Assembly (NCBI GenBank): GCA_947260005.1
Contig: CAMYOL010000076.1
Location: 1-64,000, forward strand
Reading direction: 5' to 3'
DNA from: an uncultured Ectothiorhodospiraceae bacterium
GTDB lineage: Bacteria > Pseudomonadota > Gammaproteobacteria > UBA6429 > Thiohalophilaceae
Length of the DNA stretch: 64,000 bases
Positions within the stretch are counted from its first letter, which is position 1. Every line of letters starts with the position of its first letter. Made by a program: the position numbers and the translations under genes. The notes beneath the pieces are model-generated. The model made no database searches, had not been told where the DNA came from, and saw nothing but the letters and a program-made list of their open reading frames with translations. Shown here one piece after another: positions 45,186 through 54,347 of this stretch.

Positions 45186-45200
45186 TTGACACCGTGTCAA
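45186..45200. promoter_or_regulatory. TetR operator candidate
   Basis: TTGACAC-C-GTGTCAA is a perfect dyad with 7-bp arms, 37 bases from the regulator start and 30 bases before the ATG of the divergent operon. TTGACA within it could also serve as the -35 box of the plus-strand promoter, so repressor and polymerase would compete. Confidence 0.65.
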
Positions 45201-45229
45201 GTAATCAAATATTCATTAAGGAGAATGTT

Positions 45230-45853
45230 ATGAAACTCATCATCTTCGGCTCAACAGGTAGTATTGGGCAACAGCTTGTAAATCAAGCACTTATGCAAGG
45301 ACATCGTGTTACGGCCTTTGCGCGAAATACCTCGAAGGTCGATATCGAGCACAAAAACCTGCAACTCAAACAAGGCGATGTCATGGATCCTGCGTCGCTA
45401 CAAAGCGCCATACAAGGCCATGACGCGGTACTGGTGTCCATAGGGGCAGGCCGAAAAGGCACCGTTCGCTCAGAAGGCACGCGCAATATCATCAACGCGA
45501 TGAAAGAGGTCGGCGTATCCCGTTTAATCTGCCAATCCACTCTTGGCGTGGGCGATAGCCGGGGCAACCTGGACGCGCTGTGGAAATACCTTATGTTTGG
45601 ACTGCTACTACGCCCCGCCTACGCCGATCATGTGCAACAAGAAAACCATGTCAGGCAAAGCAAGCTGGACTGGACCATCGTACGTCCGGGCGCCTTCATT
45701 GATGGTGATCGCACCGGACAATACCGGCACGGCTTCCCCGGCAACGATAAAACAACAAAACTAAAAATCTCCCGCAGTGATGTGGCCGATTTCATGTTGA
45801 AACAATTGTTCGATAATACCTACCTATACAAGACCCCGGGCTTGTCTTACTAA
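45230..45853 (+). CDS. NAD(P)-binding SDR-like reductase
   Basis: The 207-residue protein is an atypical short-chain reductase: MKLIIFGSTGSIGQQLVNQA (nucleotide-binding GxTGxxG), GDVMDPASLQSAIQGHDAVL, LICQSTLGVGDSRG and DWTIVRPGAF, the NAD(P)-binding NmrA/BVR-like pattern. It may reduce or sense NADP(H). The start at 45230 follows AAGGAGA; the frame is open to 45194 without support. It is the first gene of a TetR-controlled pair, with the DUF1330 gene 24 bases after its stop. Confidence 0.88.
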   Translation: MKLIIFGSTGSIGQQLVNQALMQGHRVTAFARNTSKVDIEHKNLQLKQGDVMDPASLQSAIQGHDAVLVSIGAGRKGTVRSEGTRNIINAMKEVGVSRLICQSTLGVGDSRGNLDALWKYLMFGLLLRPAYADHVQQENHVRQSKLDWTIVRPGAFIDGDRTGQYRHGFPGNDKTTKLKISRSDVADFMLKQLFDNTYLYKTPGLSY

Positions 45854-45877
45854 CGGCTAAGTTATAAGGAGAAAATT

Positions 45878-46177
45878 ATGTCTGTTTACTTTATTGCAAG
45901 TTATAACATTGTGGATATAGAGGCACATGAACGTTATGTGCTGGCGGCACAACCCCTACTCGAAAAGCACGGTGGGGAAATTCTGGTTGCCGACGATGAG
46001 GCAAAAATGATTGAAGGAGACGGCGCAGAGGAGAATGTCATCGTCAAGTTTGATTCTGAGGCAGCGGCCATGAATTTTTATAACGACCCAGACTATCAAT
46101 CGATCAGGCAGATTCGACTCGATGCAACAAAAAATGGAATGCTGATGTTGACCAAATCGTTTGATATGCCAGCTTAA
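45878..46177 (+). CDS. DUF1330-family protein
   Basis: The 99-residue protein has the dimeric ferredoxin-like DUF1330 pattern: YFIASYNIVDIEAHERYV, PLLEKHGGEILVADDEAKMI, NVIVKFDSEAAAMNFYNDPD and YQSIRQIRLDATKNGML. These small dimers resemble antibiotic-synthesis monooxygenases and may act on quinone-like or aromatic compounds. AAGGAGAA precedes the ATG. It is co-transcribed with the reductase upstream, which suggests both act on the molecule sensed by the TetR regulator. Confidence 0.9.
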   Translation: MSVYFIASYNIVDIEAHERYVLAAQPLLEKHGGEILVADDEAKMIEGDGAEENVIVKFDSEAAAMNFYNDPDYQSIRQIRLDATKNGMLMLTKSFDMPA

Positions 46178-46214
46178 CAATTTGGCTTAGAGCACAAGAC
46201 GTTCTGAATAAATT

Positions 46215-46274
46215 GGGTCAGGTCTTAGATTAACACATAGCTATCCAGGCTGTAGCACGCTAAGACCTGATCCC
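46215..46274. repeat. palindromic element A (REP-like)
   Basis: The arms GGGTCAGGTCTTAG and CTAAGACCTGATCCC pair along about 14 bases with one bulge; the loop begins ATTAACACATAG. It lies between convergent genes. Two further elements (54245-54284 and 63594-63637) share the arm core (G/A)-x-CTT-(R) and the loop opening TT(A/T)ACACATA. It could act as a terminator as well as a repeat. Confidence 0.6.
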
Positions 46275-46282
46275 GATTTTAT

Positions 46283-47134
46283 TCAATCTTTATTAAACCG
46301 GCTGGCGAACACTCTCTTCCCATTTTCATGGCCAATTTTTCTAGCAACCTCATTTGGCAGCGCATTCAAGAGTTGCCTTTGCCATCTCATCACTGTATCC
46401 ACTCTTAGCCATCGTTGTGGTGTATAGGTATCAATACCCAGCATAAAACGATCGGCATGATCAATGAGTAACGCTTGCCAGTCTTGCAGGAAATGGTTAT
46501 TAGTAAAAATATCCCGACGAAAAGACAGGTCGGCCCAGAGGTTGTCATGCTTTTCAAACATATCACGTATAACATAGGCATACTCAAAGCCAGCGTGGGC
46601 CCATAAAATTTTTGCATCCGGGTCCTGCTCGAAGATGTATGAGATGGCCTCTGCATCAGAATGAACGTGCAACATCAGCTTGTGTTGTTTAGCTAAATGA
46701 ACAAGCTCACGTATCACGGGCAGGTTGGCCTGTTCGTTATCAATGTGAAATTCACCTATCGCAACATAACGATATTTGGCTAAGCGTTCTTTCAGGTAAG
46801 GAATCACTGTCTCATCATGCATCCACGTCTTAATCGTGCCGCGTTGACGATAGGGACGTAATACCGGGATGACGAATTCAGGCGCGGCCTGATACAAGCT
46901 TTGTGTACCTTCATCACTGGAGCTGGACACCAGTGCGCGGGTAATCCCCGCTTCGCGCAGGCGATGGATGGCGTCTTGTGGTGAAATGGCCTCCCACACA
47001 TCCTGGCTATAGTGGATATGAGCATCAAATATTGGTTGGTGCTGAGATTGAAACGGTTCTGCAATGACTGAACTTGCCAGACTGAACTGTAGTATAACGA
47101 TTAACTTGAGATGGTTTATCTTTTTATGAAACAT
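46283..47134 (-). CDS. secreted amidohydrolase-like TIM-barrel protein
   Basis: The 283-residue protein has a signal peptide (cut near VIAEP, residue 26) and amidohydrolase features: FDAHIHYSQD (metal-binding HxH), a Gly/Leu-rich beta pattern, IGEFHIDN, HVHSDAEAI and ILWAHAGF (further metal ligands). It resembles the amidohydrolase-2/TatD group, acting here in the periplasm. Substrate unknown. It ends next to palindromic element A and is upstream of neither operon. Confidence 0.8.
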   Translation of the reverse strand: MFHKKINHLKLIVILQFSLASSVIAEPFQSQHQPIFDAHIHYSQDVWEAISPQDAIHRLREAGITRALVSSSSDEGTQSLYQAAPEFVIPVLRPYRQRGTIKTWMHDETVIPYLKERLAKYRYVAIGEFHIDNEQANLPVIRELVHLAKQHKLMLHVHSDAEAISYIFEQDPDAKILWAHAGFEYAYVIRDMFEKHDNLWADLSFRRDIFTNNHFLQDWQALLIDHADRFMLGIDTYTPQRWLRVDTVMRWQRQLLNALPNEVARKIGHENGKRVFASRFNKD

Positions 47135-47173
47135 GGAATGGTTATCACCACTGCAGGGAAGCAGGTGTTAGGT

Positions 47174-47239
47174 CACCTGGTTGAGCTTCGGACTCCCTTC
47201 TCCCTGCCGTCGTGATCCCATTTATTCAGCAACCAGGTG
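47174..47239. repeat. inverted repeat after the nap operon
   Basis: CACCTGGTTG (47174-47183) and CAACCAGGTG (47230-47239) pair perfectly with a 46-base loop, just after the napC stop codon on the minus strand. It may protect the 3' end of the nap message. Confidence 0.45.
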
Positions 47240-47244
47240 AACGA

Positions 47245-47841
47245 TTACCAACCTTCGACACCCGTCATATCAGGAAGCTGATGGGCAATTCCTTTGTGAC
47301 AATCAATACAGGTTTTTTCGTCATTGGCTAATGCGGTCGAGTGTTGCTCTGAAGCCCGTTTACTTTGACGGGTAAAATCCATGAATTCAAAGTTATGACA
47401 GTTACGGCATTCCAGCGAGTCATTGGCTTTAAGCCTTGCCCATTCGCGTTCTGCCAACTCCCGACGTTTTGCTTCAAACTTTTCACGTGTATTGATAGTA
47501 CCAAACACTTTACCCCATACTTCTTTAGACGCCTGCATCTTGCGCGCAATTTTATCTGTCCAGTCATGAGGAACATGACAATCAGAACATTTTGCCCGCA
47601 CTCCTGAACGGTTTGTAAAGTGAATGGTATGCTGTAACTCTGCATAAACATTTTCGCGCATTTCATGACAGCTCGTGCAAAATTCTTCAGTATTGGTAAA
47701 TTCCAATGCAGTATTAAAACCACCCCAAAAGATAATACCCATAATGAAACCGCCCATGGTTAAAAAACCCAGGCTGTAGTGAACACTAGGGCGACGAATC
47801 ACACTCCAGTAGAATTTAATTATTGTTTTCAATCTTTTCAT
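47245..47841 (-). CDS. napC: tetraheme quinol dehydrogenase NapC
   Basis: The 198-residue NapC/NirT-family protein has an N-terminal membrane helix ([19 protein letters not shown]) and four heme sites: CTSCH near 55, CSDCH near 85, CRNCH near 145 and CIDCH near 178. It oxidises membrane quinol and passes electrons through NapB to NapA in the periplasm. It lies one base after the napB stop codon. As no napGH genes are present, NapC must be the quinol link. Confidence 0.95.
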   Translation of the reverse strand: MKRLKTIIKFYWSVIRRPSVHYSLGFLTMGGFIMGIIFWGGFNTALEFTNTEEFCTSCHEMRENVYAELQHTIHFTNRSGVRAKCSDCHVPHDWTDKIARKMQASKEVWGKVFGTINTREKFEAKRRELAEREWARLKANDSLECRNCHNFEFMDFTRQSKRASEQHSTALANDEKTCIDCHKGIAHQLPDMTGVEGW

Positions 47842-47842
47842 T

Positions 47843-48295
47843 TTACTGACTCTGTTCGATGTTCAATAGATCATCTATATCAATAAACTCATTTCCCACT
47901 AAGGGTTTCGCATCAGTCTGAATGACATGACATTGACTACAGAAATAGCGGCGAGGTGAAACATCGGCGAGAAAGTTTCCCTCGCGATCCATATAATGCG
48001 TCACACTGATCATGGGCGCCCGGCTTTCCTCAGTGAGTTTTCGACTGTGACAGGACAAACACTTATTGGTTTTCAAATCGACCTGATAGTTATCGATCTT
48101 ATGTGGAATCGTTGGTGGCTGCATCGGGTAGTTTCGTTTACGTTTTATATCCTCATTATCAACTTTAGGCATCACCGGCGGCGTACCCTGCTGGTTTAAA
48201 CTCGTATCGCCTCTGAGTGTGGCGATATTCTCCTGTGCTTGAACCCATGACACAGTAAAAGCCATGACCAGAGTCGTTATGATTAATTTTTTCAT
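47843..48295 (-). CDS. napB: diheme cytochrome NapB
   Basis: The 150-residue NapB has a signal peptide (cut after VQA) and two heme sites, CLSCH near residue 80 and CSQCH near residue 122, with the family's RRNYP-like [18 protein letters not shown] and [20 protein letters not shown]. It passes electrons from NapC to the NapA active site. It starts 30 bases after the napA stop codon. Confidence 0.95.
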   Translation of the reverse strand: MKKLIITTLVMAFTVSWVQAQENIATLRGDTSLNQQGTPPVMPKVDNEDIKRKRNYPMQPPTIPHKIDNYQVDLKTNKCLSCHSRKLTEESRAPMISVTHYMDREGNFLADVSPRRYFCSQCHVIQTDAKPLVGNEFIDIDDLLNIEQSQ

Positions 48296-48325
48296 CTTTT
48301 AATCTCCTCTTATTTTAATCACCTC

Positions 48326-50821
48326 TTAGGCCTTAACCACTTTTACAGCACATTTTTTAAAGTCTGCTTCTTTTGAGATCGGATCGGTGGCATCCAGAGT
48401 GACTTTATTAATCAGCTGACTGGCATCAAACCAGGGAACATAGACCAATCCAGTTGGCGGTTTGTTACGGCCTCGTGTTTCGACCCGCGTCAAGATCTCA
48501 CCACGACGTGAAATTACTTTTACTTCGTCACCACGACGCACGCCTCGTTTACGAGCATCATCCGGGTGCATAAAGACAACCGCATCGGGGAAAGCTCGAT
48601 ATAACTCTGGAACACGTTGGGTCATTGAACCCGAGTGCCAGTGTTCAAGGACACGCCCGGTCGATAACCACAAATCATATTCTTTATCCGGTGACTCTGC
48701 AGCCGGTTCATAGGGCAAGGCAAAGATCACAGCCTTGCCGTCTTTTTTGCCATAAAACTCAAACCCCTTACCCTTTTTAACATAGGGATCAGTGCCTTCC
48801 TTGAATCGCCATAAGGTTTCTTTTCCGTTTACAACCGGCCAACGCAATCCCCTTGTGGCGTGATAGGTATCAAAGTCGGCAAGATCGTGTGCCTTACCGC
48901 GGCCAAATTTGGCATACTCTTCAAATAATCCCTTTTGTAAATAGAAACCGAAATGTTTTGATTCATGATTTTCAAAATCCGGATTCAAATCTTTCAATGG
49001 GTATTTATCTACCTGACCATTGGTAAATAAAACTTGATACAAGGTTTTACCCCGATATTCAGGATTTTTATCCAGAATTTTTTTTGGCCACACTTCATCG
49101 GTTTTAAAGCGTTTGGAAAACTCAACCAGTTGCCATAGATCCGATTTCGATTCACCCGGTGCATTAACCATCTGATACCAGAATTGGGTACGTCGTTCCG
49201 CATTACCATAGGCCCCTTCTTTCTCGACCCACATAGCAGTTGGCAAGATTAGATCTGCTGCTTGAGTTGTGACCGTAGGATAAGCATCGGAAACAACAAT
49301 AAAATTATCTGGATTACGATAACCCGGTAAGGTTTCTTCATTCATATTCGGTGCTGCTTGCACATTATTGTTGACTTGCACCCAATAGGCATTGATCTTG
49401 CTATCACGTAAGTGACGATTTTGTAACACCGCGTGCGCGCCGACCCAGCCCGGTAAAAGACCTTCAGGTAACTTCCATTTTTTCTCAGCAAATTTACGAT
49501 GCGCCGGATTCTTAACAACCATGTCAGCAGGAAGACGATGTGAAAACGTACCGACTTCTCTAGCGGTACCACAAGCGGAGGGTTGTCCAGTTAATGAGAA
49601 CGGACTGTTACCAGGTGTTGAAATTTTTCCGGTTAATAAATGGATGTTGTAAATCATGTTATTCACCCAGACACCACGTGTGTGTTGATTCACACCCATG
49701 GTCCAGAGTGACATCACTTTGATCTTAGGATCTGCATATATCTCAGCCAGTTTTTTTAATGACTGTTTAGAAACACCGCTTAATTCAGAGACAGTGTCCG
49801 CATCATACTTACTGACAAATTTGGCAAACTCATCAAAGCTACTGGGTTTTGAACCGCCTGCTTTTTTATTATTGACTGCCTTCTTTTCAAGCGGATGTTC
49901 AGGTCTTAAACCATAGCCAATATCCGCATTCCCCATCCGAAAGTTGACGTGTTTGTTTACGAAATTTTTATTTACCTGCTTGTTCTGGATAATGTAATTA
50001 GCAATGTAATTTAAGATTGCCATATCCGTTTGTGGGGTAAACACCATTGGTATATCGGCTAGATCAAATGAACGATGCTGATACGTTGATAAAACGGCCA
50101 CTTTGACGTGAGGAGCACTTAAACGACGATCGGTTAAACGCGTCCACAGGATCGGGTGCATCTCAGCCATGTTTGAACCCCACAGTACAAAGGCATCGGC
50201 ATGTTCAAAGTCATCATAACAACCCATGGGTTCATCAATGCCAAAGGTTCGCATAAAACCACCAACCGCAGAGGCCATACAGTGACGAGCATTGGGATCA
50301 ATATTGTTAGATAAAAAGCCGGCCTTCATTAACTTTGCGGCAGCATAACCTTCCCAAACCGTCCATTGACCGGAGCCGAACATCCCAACCCCTCTTGGAC
50401 CTTTGGCTTTTAAAGCCGCTTTGAATTTCTCGGCCATGATGTCAAAGGCTTCGTCCCAGGAAACAGCGGTAAATTCACCATTTTTATCATACTTACCATC
50501 TTTCTTACGTAACAAGGGCTGTGTCAGACGATCTTTGCCATACATAATTTTCGACAGGAAATATCCTTTAACGCAGTTCAATCCTTTATTGACGGGTGAG
50601 TTGATATCACCATGAGTCGCCACAACGCGACCAGCTTTGGTAGCAACATTCACACTGCACCCTGTACCACAAAATCTACATGCTGCTTTTGACCATTTAA
50701 GTTTCGTTTTACTTGAGTCGGTAACAAGGTTCGAAGCACTCGCAGGTAAACTTAAACCTGCTGCAGCCACTGCCGTTGCCACGGCATTTTGTTTAATAAA
50801 ATCTCTACGCGTAGTTTTCAT
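48326..50821 (-). CDS. napA: periplasmic nitrate reductase catalytic subunit NapA
   Basis: The 831-residue molybdoenzyme begins with a twin-arginine signal ([19 protein letters not shown]), then the [4Fe-4S] site [20 protein letters not shown] with the fourth Cys at [10 protein letters not shown]. The Mo ligand Cys is in [20 protein letters not shown]. It reduces nitrate to nitrite with a bis-MGD cofactor and is exported folded through Tat, with NapD binding the signal. The length is normal for NapA, and no key residue is missing. Confidence 0.97.
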   Translation of the reverse strand: MKTTRRDFIKQNAVATAVAAAGLSLPASASNLVTDSSKTKLKWSKAACRFCGTGCSVNVATKAGRVVATHGDINSPVNKGLNCVKGYFLSKIMYGKDRLTQPLLRKKDGKYDKNGEFTAVSWDEAFDIMAEKFKAALKAKGPRGVGMFGSGQWTVWEGYAAAKLMKAGFLSNNIDPNARHCMASAVGGFMRTFGIDEPMGCYDDFEHADAFVLWGSNMAEMHPILWTRLTDRRLSAPHVKVAVLSTYQHRSFDLADIPMVFTPQTDMAILNYIANYIIQNKQVNKNFVNKHVNFRMGNADIGYGLRPEHPLEKKAVNNKKAGGSKPSSFDEFAKFVSKYDADTVSELSGVSKQSLKKLAEIYADPKIKVMSLWTMGVNQHTRGVWVNNMIYNIHLLTGKISTPGNSPFSLTGQPSACGTAREVGTFSHRLPADMVVKNPAHRKFAEKKWKLPEGLLPGWVGAHAVLQNRHLRDSKINAYWVQVNNNVQAAPNMNEETLPGYRNPDNFIVVSDAYPTVTTQAADLILPTAMWVEKEGAYGNAERRTQFWYQMVNAPGESKSDLWQLVEFSKRFKTDEVWPKKILDKNPEYRGKTLYQVLFTNGQVDKYPLKDLNPDFENHESKHFGFYLQKGLFEEYAKFGRGKAHDLADFDTYHATRGLRWPVVNGKETLWRFKEGTDPYVKKGKGFEFYGKKDGKAVIFALPYEPAAESPDKEYDLWLSTGRVLEHWHSGSMTQRVPELYRAFPDAVVFMHPDDARKRGVRRGDEVKVISRRGEILTRVETRGRNKPPTGLVYVPWFDASQLINKVTLDATDPISKEADFKKCAVKVVKA

Positions 50822-50825
50822 CGCC

Positions 50826-51098
50826 TTACTCTCCCTCTATACCGTCATCAATTTCGTGGTAGACCATGGTGGTGTTTAAGACACCATTAACTGTTTGAAT
50901 CTGATCGATCACCGCTAAAATACCTTGCTCATTTTCAGTCTCCAACAGGGCAACAAACTTGCCGGCTGGATCCGGAGCATGTATCTCAACTTGATCCATT
51001 TTTTTTACGCTGGCAAGCACCTGTTTGTATTTGTCAGGCAAACAATGGACGACCAGGCTCGAAATATGTACTTGATTAGTTTCAAGTGCCATGTGCAT
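50826..51098 (-). CDS. napD: NapA-signal-binding chaperone NapD
   Basis: The 90-residue NapD opens [20 protein letters not shown] and contains [20 protein letters not shown], the ferredoxin-like NapD fold. It binds the NapA twin-arginine signal so that export waits for cofactor insertion. It overlaps the end of napF by 17 bases, indicating translational coupling, and ends 4 bases before napA. Confidence 0.93.
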   Translation of the reverse strand: MHMALETNQVHISSLVVHCLPDKYKQVLASVKKMDQVEIHAPDPAGKFVALLETENEQGILAVIDQIQTVNGVLNTTMVYHEIDDGIEGE

Positions 51099-51600
51099 AT
51101 ACTTCCTGTTTTATAGTTTGATCGGAAACTATGTTTAAGGCATTGGCTGGGCAGACCTGCACACACATACCACACCCGCTGCAGTCTTCATTTTTCACTG
51201 CGGGTCGTGGTGTCCAGCCAATGAGATACTCAAATTTGATAGCATTGCTATCACAGCTATCCCGGCAACTCTGACAGGCAACCCCCAAATAGGTCAGACA
51301 TTCCGTTCCGAGACTGATCACTTGCTGCCACGGTTTGCTACCTAGATCATCTTTGAAAACGGAGTGGGTACACACACGGGCACATTCTCCACAAAAGACA
51401 CAACCCCCCTTTGTAAAATCTATCTGGGGAAAACCCTCTTCACCGACACGAATAATGTTTTCCTGGCAGGCATTGATACAGTCACCACATTGGGTGCAGG
51501 CCTGATAGAAATCGATGTCGTCCCGTGTCCAGGGAAGGAGTAATGCAGCATGTTTGTTTGAAATACGACCACGTAGGAAATTTCGACGTTCTAGATCCAT
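51082..51600 (-). CDS. napF: iron-sulfur protein NapF
   Basis: The 172-residue NapF has four Cys clusters: CTQCGDCINACQENIIRVG, CVFCGECARVC, CQSCRDSCDSNA and CSGCGMCVQVCPANAL, each suited to [4Fe-4S] binding, and the family's N-terminal LERRNFLRGR. NapF helps mature NapA in the cytosol. It is the second gene of the operon and overlaps napD. Confidence 0.93.
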   Translation of the reverse strand: MDLERRNFLRGRISNKHAALLLPWTRDDIDFYQACTQCGDCINACQENIIRVGEEGFPQIDFTKGGCVFCGECARVCTHSVFKDDLGSKPWQQVISLGTECLTYLGVACQSCRDSCDSNAIKFEYLIGWTPRPAVKNEDCSGCGMCVQVCPANALNIVSDQTIKQEVYAHGT

Positions 51601-51630
51601 TCAGTTTATATACCTTCGTGCTATTGATGT

Positions 51631-51783
51631 TTATTGGCCAGGAGGACCAAGAATGAGCTGAGTGATCCAGACAAGAAATCCAAATCCTCCAACTATAATG
51701 ACGGATAGTACCGGTGCTAGAAAAACAGCCAACATAATAAAACTGTTGCGTTCATCTATTTTAGTTATTTGTTTTTCAGTCAC
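51631..51783 (-). CDS. napE: small membrane subunit NapE (GTG start)
   Basis: A 50-residue frame starts at GTG 51783, with GGGAG seven bases before it, and reads TEKQITKIDERNSFIMLAVF, followed by a membrane helix, VGGFGFLVW and ITQLILGPPGQ. Both the size and the (F/L)GF.VW...LI.GPPG ending match NapE. It opens the nap operon, 30 bases before napF. It is easily missed because of its length and GTG start. The function in nitrate reduction is not established. Confidence 0.85.
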   Translation of the reverse strand: MTEKQITKIDERNSFIMLAVFLAPVLSVIIVGGFGFLVWITQLILGPPGQ

Positions 51784-51885
51784 TTATAACTCCCTGGCAC
51801 AGTTGTCTTAGAACCGGTTACACAGATACTCATGATTAAATAATATCGCTTTATTAGAATTTACTTAAATACAGCAACTGTAACA

Positions 51886-51899
51886 TTGACATATGTCAA
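51886..51899. promoter_or_regulatory. FNR/DNR-type box upstream of nap
   Basis: TTGAC-ATAT-GTCAA is a perfect 5-bp dyad with four-base spacer, the FNR/DNR/Anr form, centred about 109 bases before the napE start. It fits oxygen- or NO-responsive control of the nap operon. A transcription start was not mapped. Confidence 0.65.
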
Positions 51900-52003
51900 T
51901 AAAACGATGGCTCTTATAAATCCATTGTTAAACAGCAAAGAAACTCCAGTGAATTATAGTCATAAAAACAAGCAAAGAAAGGCCAATGCAAAAGGTAAAT
52001 ACT

Positions 52004-52648
52004 TTAGTGTTTACTCTGACCCCAAATATGAATACGAACATGTTCGTAGGGGTAGATTAAATCAGGGTCTTTAATATTGCTTAACTCGGCCAGTTCAGGA
52101 TAGCGAAAAGGATTATTGACATACGCCTCGGCAATATCCCAAAGCGTATCTCCTTTAACCACAACATGGGTGACAACACGGAGCTGTGTTTGTGGTGTCT
52201 GCACTTGTTTACCGAGTGTTAATTCAAAGACTTTCGCTTGCTTGATGGGTTTTGCCTGGGCAAAGGCAATCGGTGTTAGATTACCAGACATCTGGCTTAA
52301 GTTTGCCCCAGGCGGAGTGCTATGATAGTTATAATTTACTATGCCGATTCCTGGCATAAATAGTAAAAACATAAAAACAGCCAGGCTCTTAAACAGTTTA
52401 TTAACACGTGTTTGTCCCGGTTCTGAATCAATTGCACCCGTAGCGGATTGCATAGCTATAGGAGCCGGGCTTGTTGATTGCTGAGATTGTTGTATACCTA
52501 AATGAGAAAGATGCTGGTAATCCGCATTAGAACTCGTGCGGATACTTTGATAGGGATCGGGTTGGTCACGGTAGCCAGGCACATCCCCTGGGATAACCCA
52601 GAAAAATTCGCCTCGAATGGACTGTTTGTTATTATTTTGATCTAACAT
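52004..52648 (-). CDS. membrane protein with C-terminal LysM domain
   Basis: The 214-residue protein has a cytosolic N-terminal part rich in Gln and Ser (about 1-88), a membrane helix (LFKSLAVFMFLLFMPGIGIV), a spacer and a C-terminal LysM domain: THVVVKGDTLWDIAEAYVNN, then PFRYPELAELSNI and DPDLIYPYEHVRI. LysM binds peptidoglycan. The bitopic layout suggests anchoring of an inner-membrane protein to the cell wall. The stop lies close to the nap promoter region; it runs in the same direction as nap but is upstream of it. Confidence 0.82.
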   Translation of the reverse strand: MLDQNNNKQSIRGEFFWVIPGDVPGYRDQPDPYQSIRTSSNADYQHLSHLGIQQSQQSTSPAPIAMQSATGAIDSEPGQTRVNKLFKSLAVFMFLLFMPGIGIVNYNYHSTPPGANLSQMSGNLTPIAFAQAKPIKQAKVFELTLGKQVQTPQTQLRVVTHVVVKGDTLWDIAEAYVNNPFRYPELAELSNIKDPDLIYPYEHVRIHIWGQSKH

Positions 52649-53092
52649 TTGTCCCCTCGGTTAAAACCGGGTCCACTCTTCCAGGACCAGTGAACATGTT
52701 TGCCAATATACTTAGCCCTTTTCACAGATACACAACCTGTTTCACACTTTAACATAAACGAAACCAACAAAGCAGTTGGATAGTATCTACCTGGTTAATT
52801 TAAAATCACTATGTCCTTTCACCCTTTTTAAAGAACACTATTCGCTAATATTAGAAATGACTGTTCTTTAGCGTTCATCTGGTTTTCTGACTTTTTAAAT
52901 TTTGCTAACTTAATTTAAGACAATATTAATGGCCCATCGTTATACGTAAGATTATAGATATTTAGATGCTTACTATCATCTAAGCCAAAATGGCTCAAAC
53001 ACTTTTCTATTAGCAGCCTTTAATACTTTGTAATAGTTAAAGCAAACATTCCAAATTGGGGGACCCAATGGCCATAGGCATGATAATTAATT
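52649..53092. other. intergenic region without gene
   Basis: AT-rich, no supported gene. It presumably carries the promoter of the LysM gene. Confidence 0.35.
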
Positions 53093-53365
53093 TTATAACG
53101 TACATGGCTGATTTTTATATTCCCGTATGGACGGATCAAACGAAGTTTCATGTAAATAATTAAATAATGTATTGGCTACATAATCTGAAAAAACCAATAC
53201 TGATTGTTCCCAGTAACTAACTCGTACTCAACCATCAACTTTAAAAACCACGCACGTCCATAGGGCATTTCAAATGCCGGATGCTTTTTTAAATAGGCCA
53301 GTTCTTTTTGCATTGCTTCCCTATTAATAGATGAGAGAACTGTCGAAAGCAGTATGAGAAAGGGG
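53093..53365 (-). pseudogene. frameshifted remnant of a DUF2891 gene
   Basis: One minus-strand frame reads INREAMQKELAYLKKHPAFE then MPYGRAWFLKLMVEYELVTG and NNQYWFF; after a one-base shift the next reads DYVANTLFNYLHETSFDPSI and stops at 53093. DUF2891 proteins contain A-E-L-A-Y, then ERPYGWAWLLKL, then a helix ADA(L/V)A..LL..L and TYP(I/V)R, in this order, so both halves belong together. The normal protein has about 330 residues; only about 85 remain, without a start. Confidence 0.6.
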
Positions 53366-53403
53366 ATAAAAAACCCGATGGGCGTGTAGGCTCACATCGG
53401 GTT
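53366..53403 (-). terminator. terminator of the Ig-like/cytochrome lipoprotein gene
   Basis: On the minus strand AACCCGATG and CATCGGGTT form a perfect 9-bp stem followed by TTTTT, 31 bases after the stop codon at 53434. Confidence 0.8.
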
Positions 53404-53433
53404 AACATTTTACGAAATGACGCGTTAAGTAAG

Positions 53434-54087
53434 CTAACAGTTACCTGGAACAACGTTGTTTAAGTAGAAGAATACAGCATCTTGTTCAGAATCACTCCAG
53501 CCTGATGCGTAGCTTGTCATTGTTCCGCCATTTATTTTCGGATAAAAAACTGTTGAATCGACACATTGTACTGGAATCTGTCCAGGGGCGTCACCACCTG
53601 CACCATGACAGCGTAGGCAATCCGCATTATAGTTATCTTCGCCAACTTCAAACTGTCCGGGGGCCGCTTCTACCATTATTAAGATAATTTCACTAGCTGA
53701 CTCACTATTATTTTGCACGGTGAATTCTAATTCATATGAACCTACTTCAGTATCAGATGGCGTCCAATTAAATGTGCCATTACCCGACATATTAAAAGTT
53801 GCATCATTACCACTTGCTACATTAAAAGGATCGGCGCTGCCAGCCAACACGGATACTGAATAAGACAGGGTCCCACCATTTGGGTTGGACGAAGATAAAG
53901 TGAAATTGACACTACTATTAGCCGCTGCTGTTTGATCACCAATCGAATTCAACGATAATGTCGGAGTATTTCCTCCGGTACCACCAGTCCCTCCTGTACC
54001 ACCTGTATCATCTGACGAGTCGCCACCACCACATGCCGCCGTTAAAAATACAGCAACTGCAGCTAAAATTAACGATTTGATTCTCAT
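53434..54087 (-). CDS. lipoprotein with Ig-like domain and C-terminal cytochrome c motif
   Basis: The 217-residue protein has a lipobox (TAACGGGD, Cys 19), a Gly/Thr linker, a bacterial Ig-like/cadherin-like domain (about 45-145: SLNSIGDQTAAANSSVNFTL, DPFNVASGNDATFNMSGNG, FNWTPSDTEVGSYELEFTVQ) and then EVGEDNYNADCLRCHGAGGD with a heme site CLRCH near residue 160. The last part, FYPKINGGTMTSYASGWSD, fits a small cytochrome c with an axial Met. It may be a surface or periplasmic electron carrier whose Ig-like domain positions the heme. Not a named family. Confidence 0.78.
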   Translation of the reverse strand: MRIKSLILAAVAVFLTAACGGGDSSDDTGGTGGTGGTGGNTPTLSLNSIGDQTAAANSSVNFTLSSSNPNGGTLSYSVSVLAGSADPFNVASGNDATFNMSGNGTFNWTPSDTEVGSYELEFTVQNNSESASEIILIMVEAAPGQFEVGEDNYNADCLRCHGAGGDAPGQIPVQCVDSTVFYPKINGGTMTSYASGWSDSEQDAVFFYLNNVVPGNC

Positions 54088-54244
54088 AAACTATCCCCCG
54101 ATACCTGAATGACGAGAAAGACATTTCTCGAAACTAATACCACATTTTTAATAATTTACAGGAGTAAAGAGTAGAATAAAGGAACTATTAGGCACTATTC
54201 ACTAAAACTACCCACCCGGGCTGTTATATAGCAGCTTACAAGTT

Positions 54245-54284
54245 AAGATCTTGCGTTTACACATAACAACGCAGAGCAAGACCT
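54245..54284. repeat. palindromic element B (REP-like)
   Basis: AGATCTTGC and GCAAGACCT pair with one mismatch around a loop beginning GTTTACACATAAC. The flanks extend the stem (GTTA/TAAC). It shares arm and loop sequence with elements A and C. Confidence 0.55.
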
Positions 54285-54347
54285 AACCTCGATATCACCA
54301 CAGATATCCGTTATCTCTGATGAGTAGAACACAAATGCTCTTGTATT

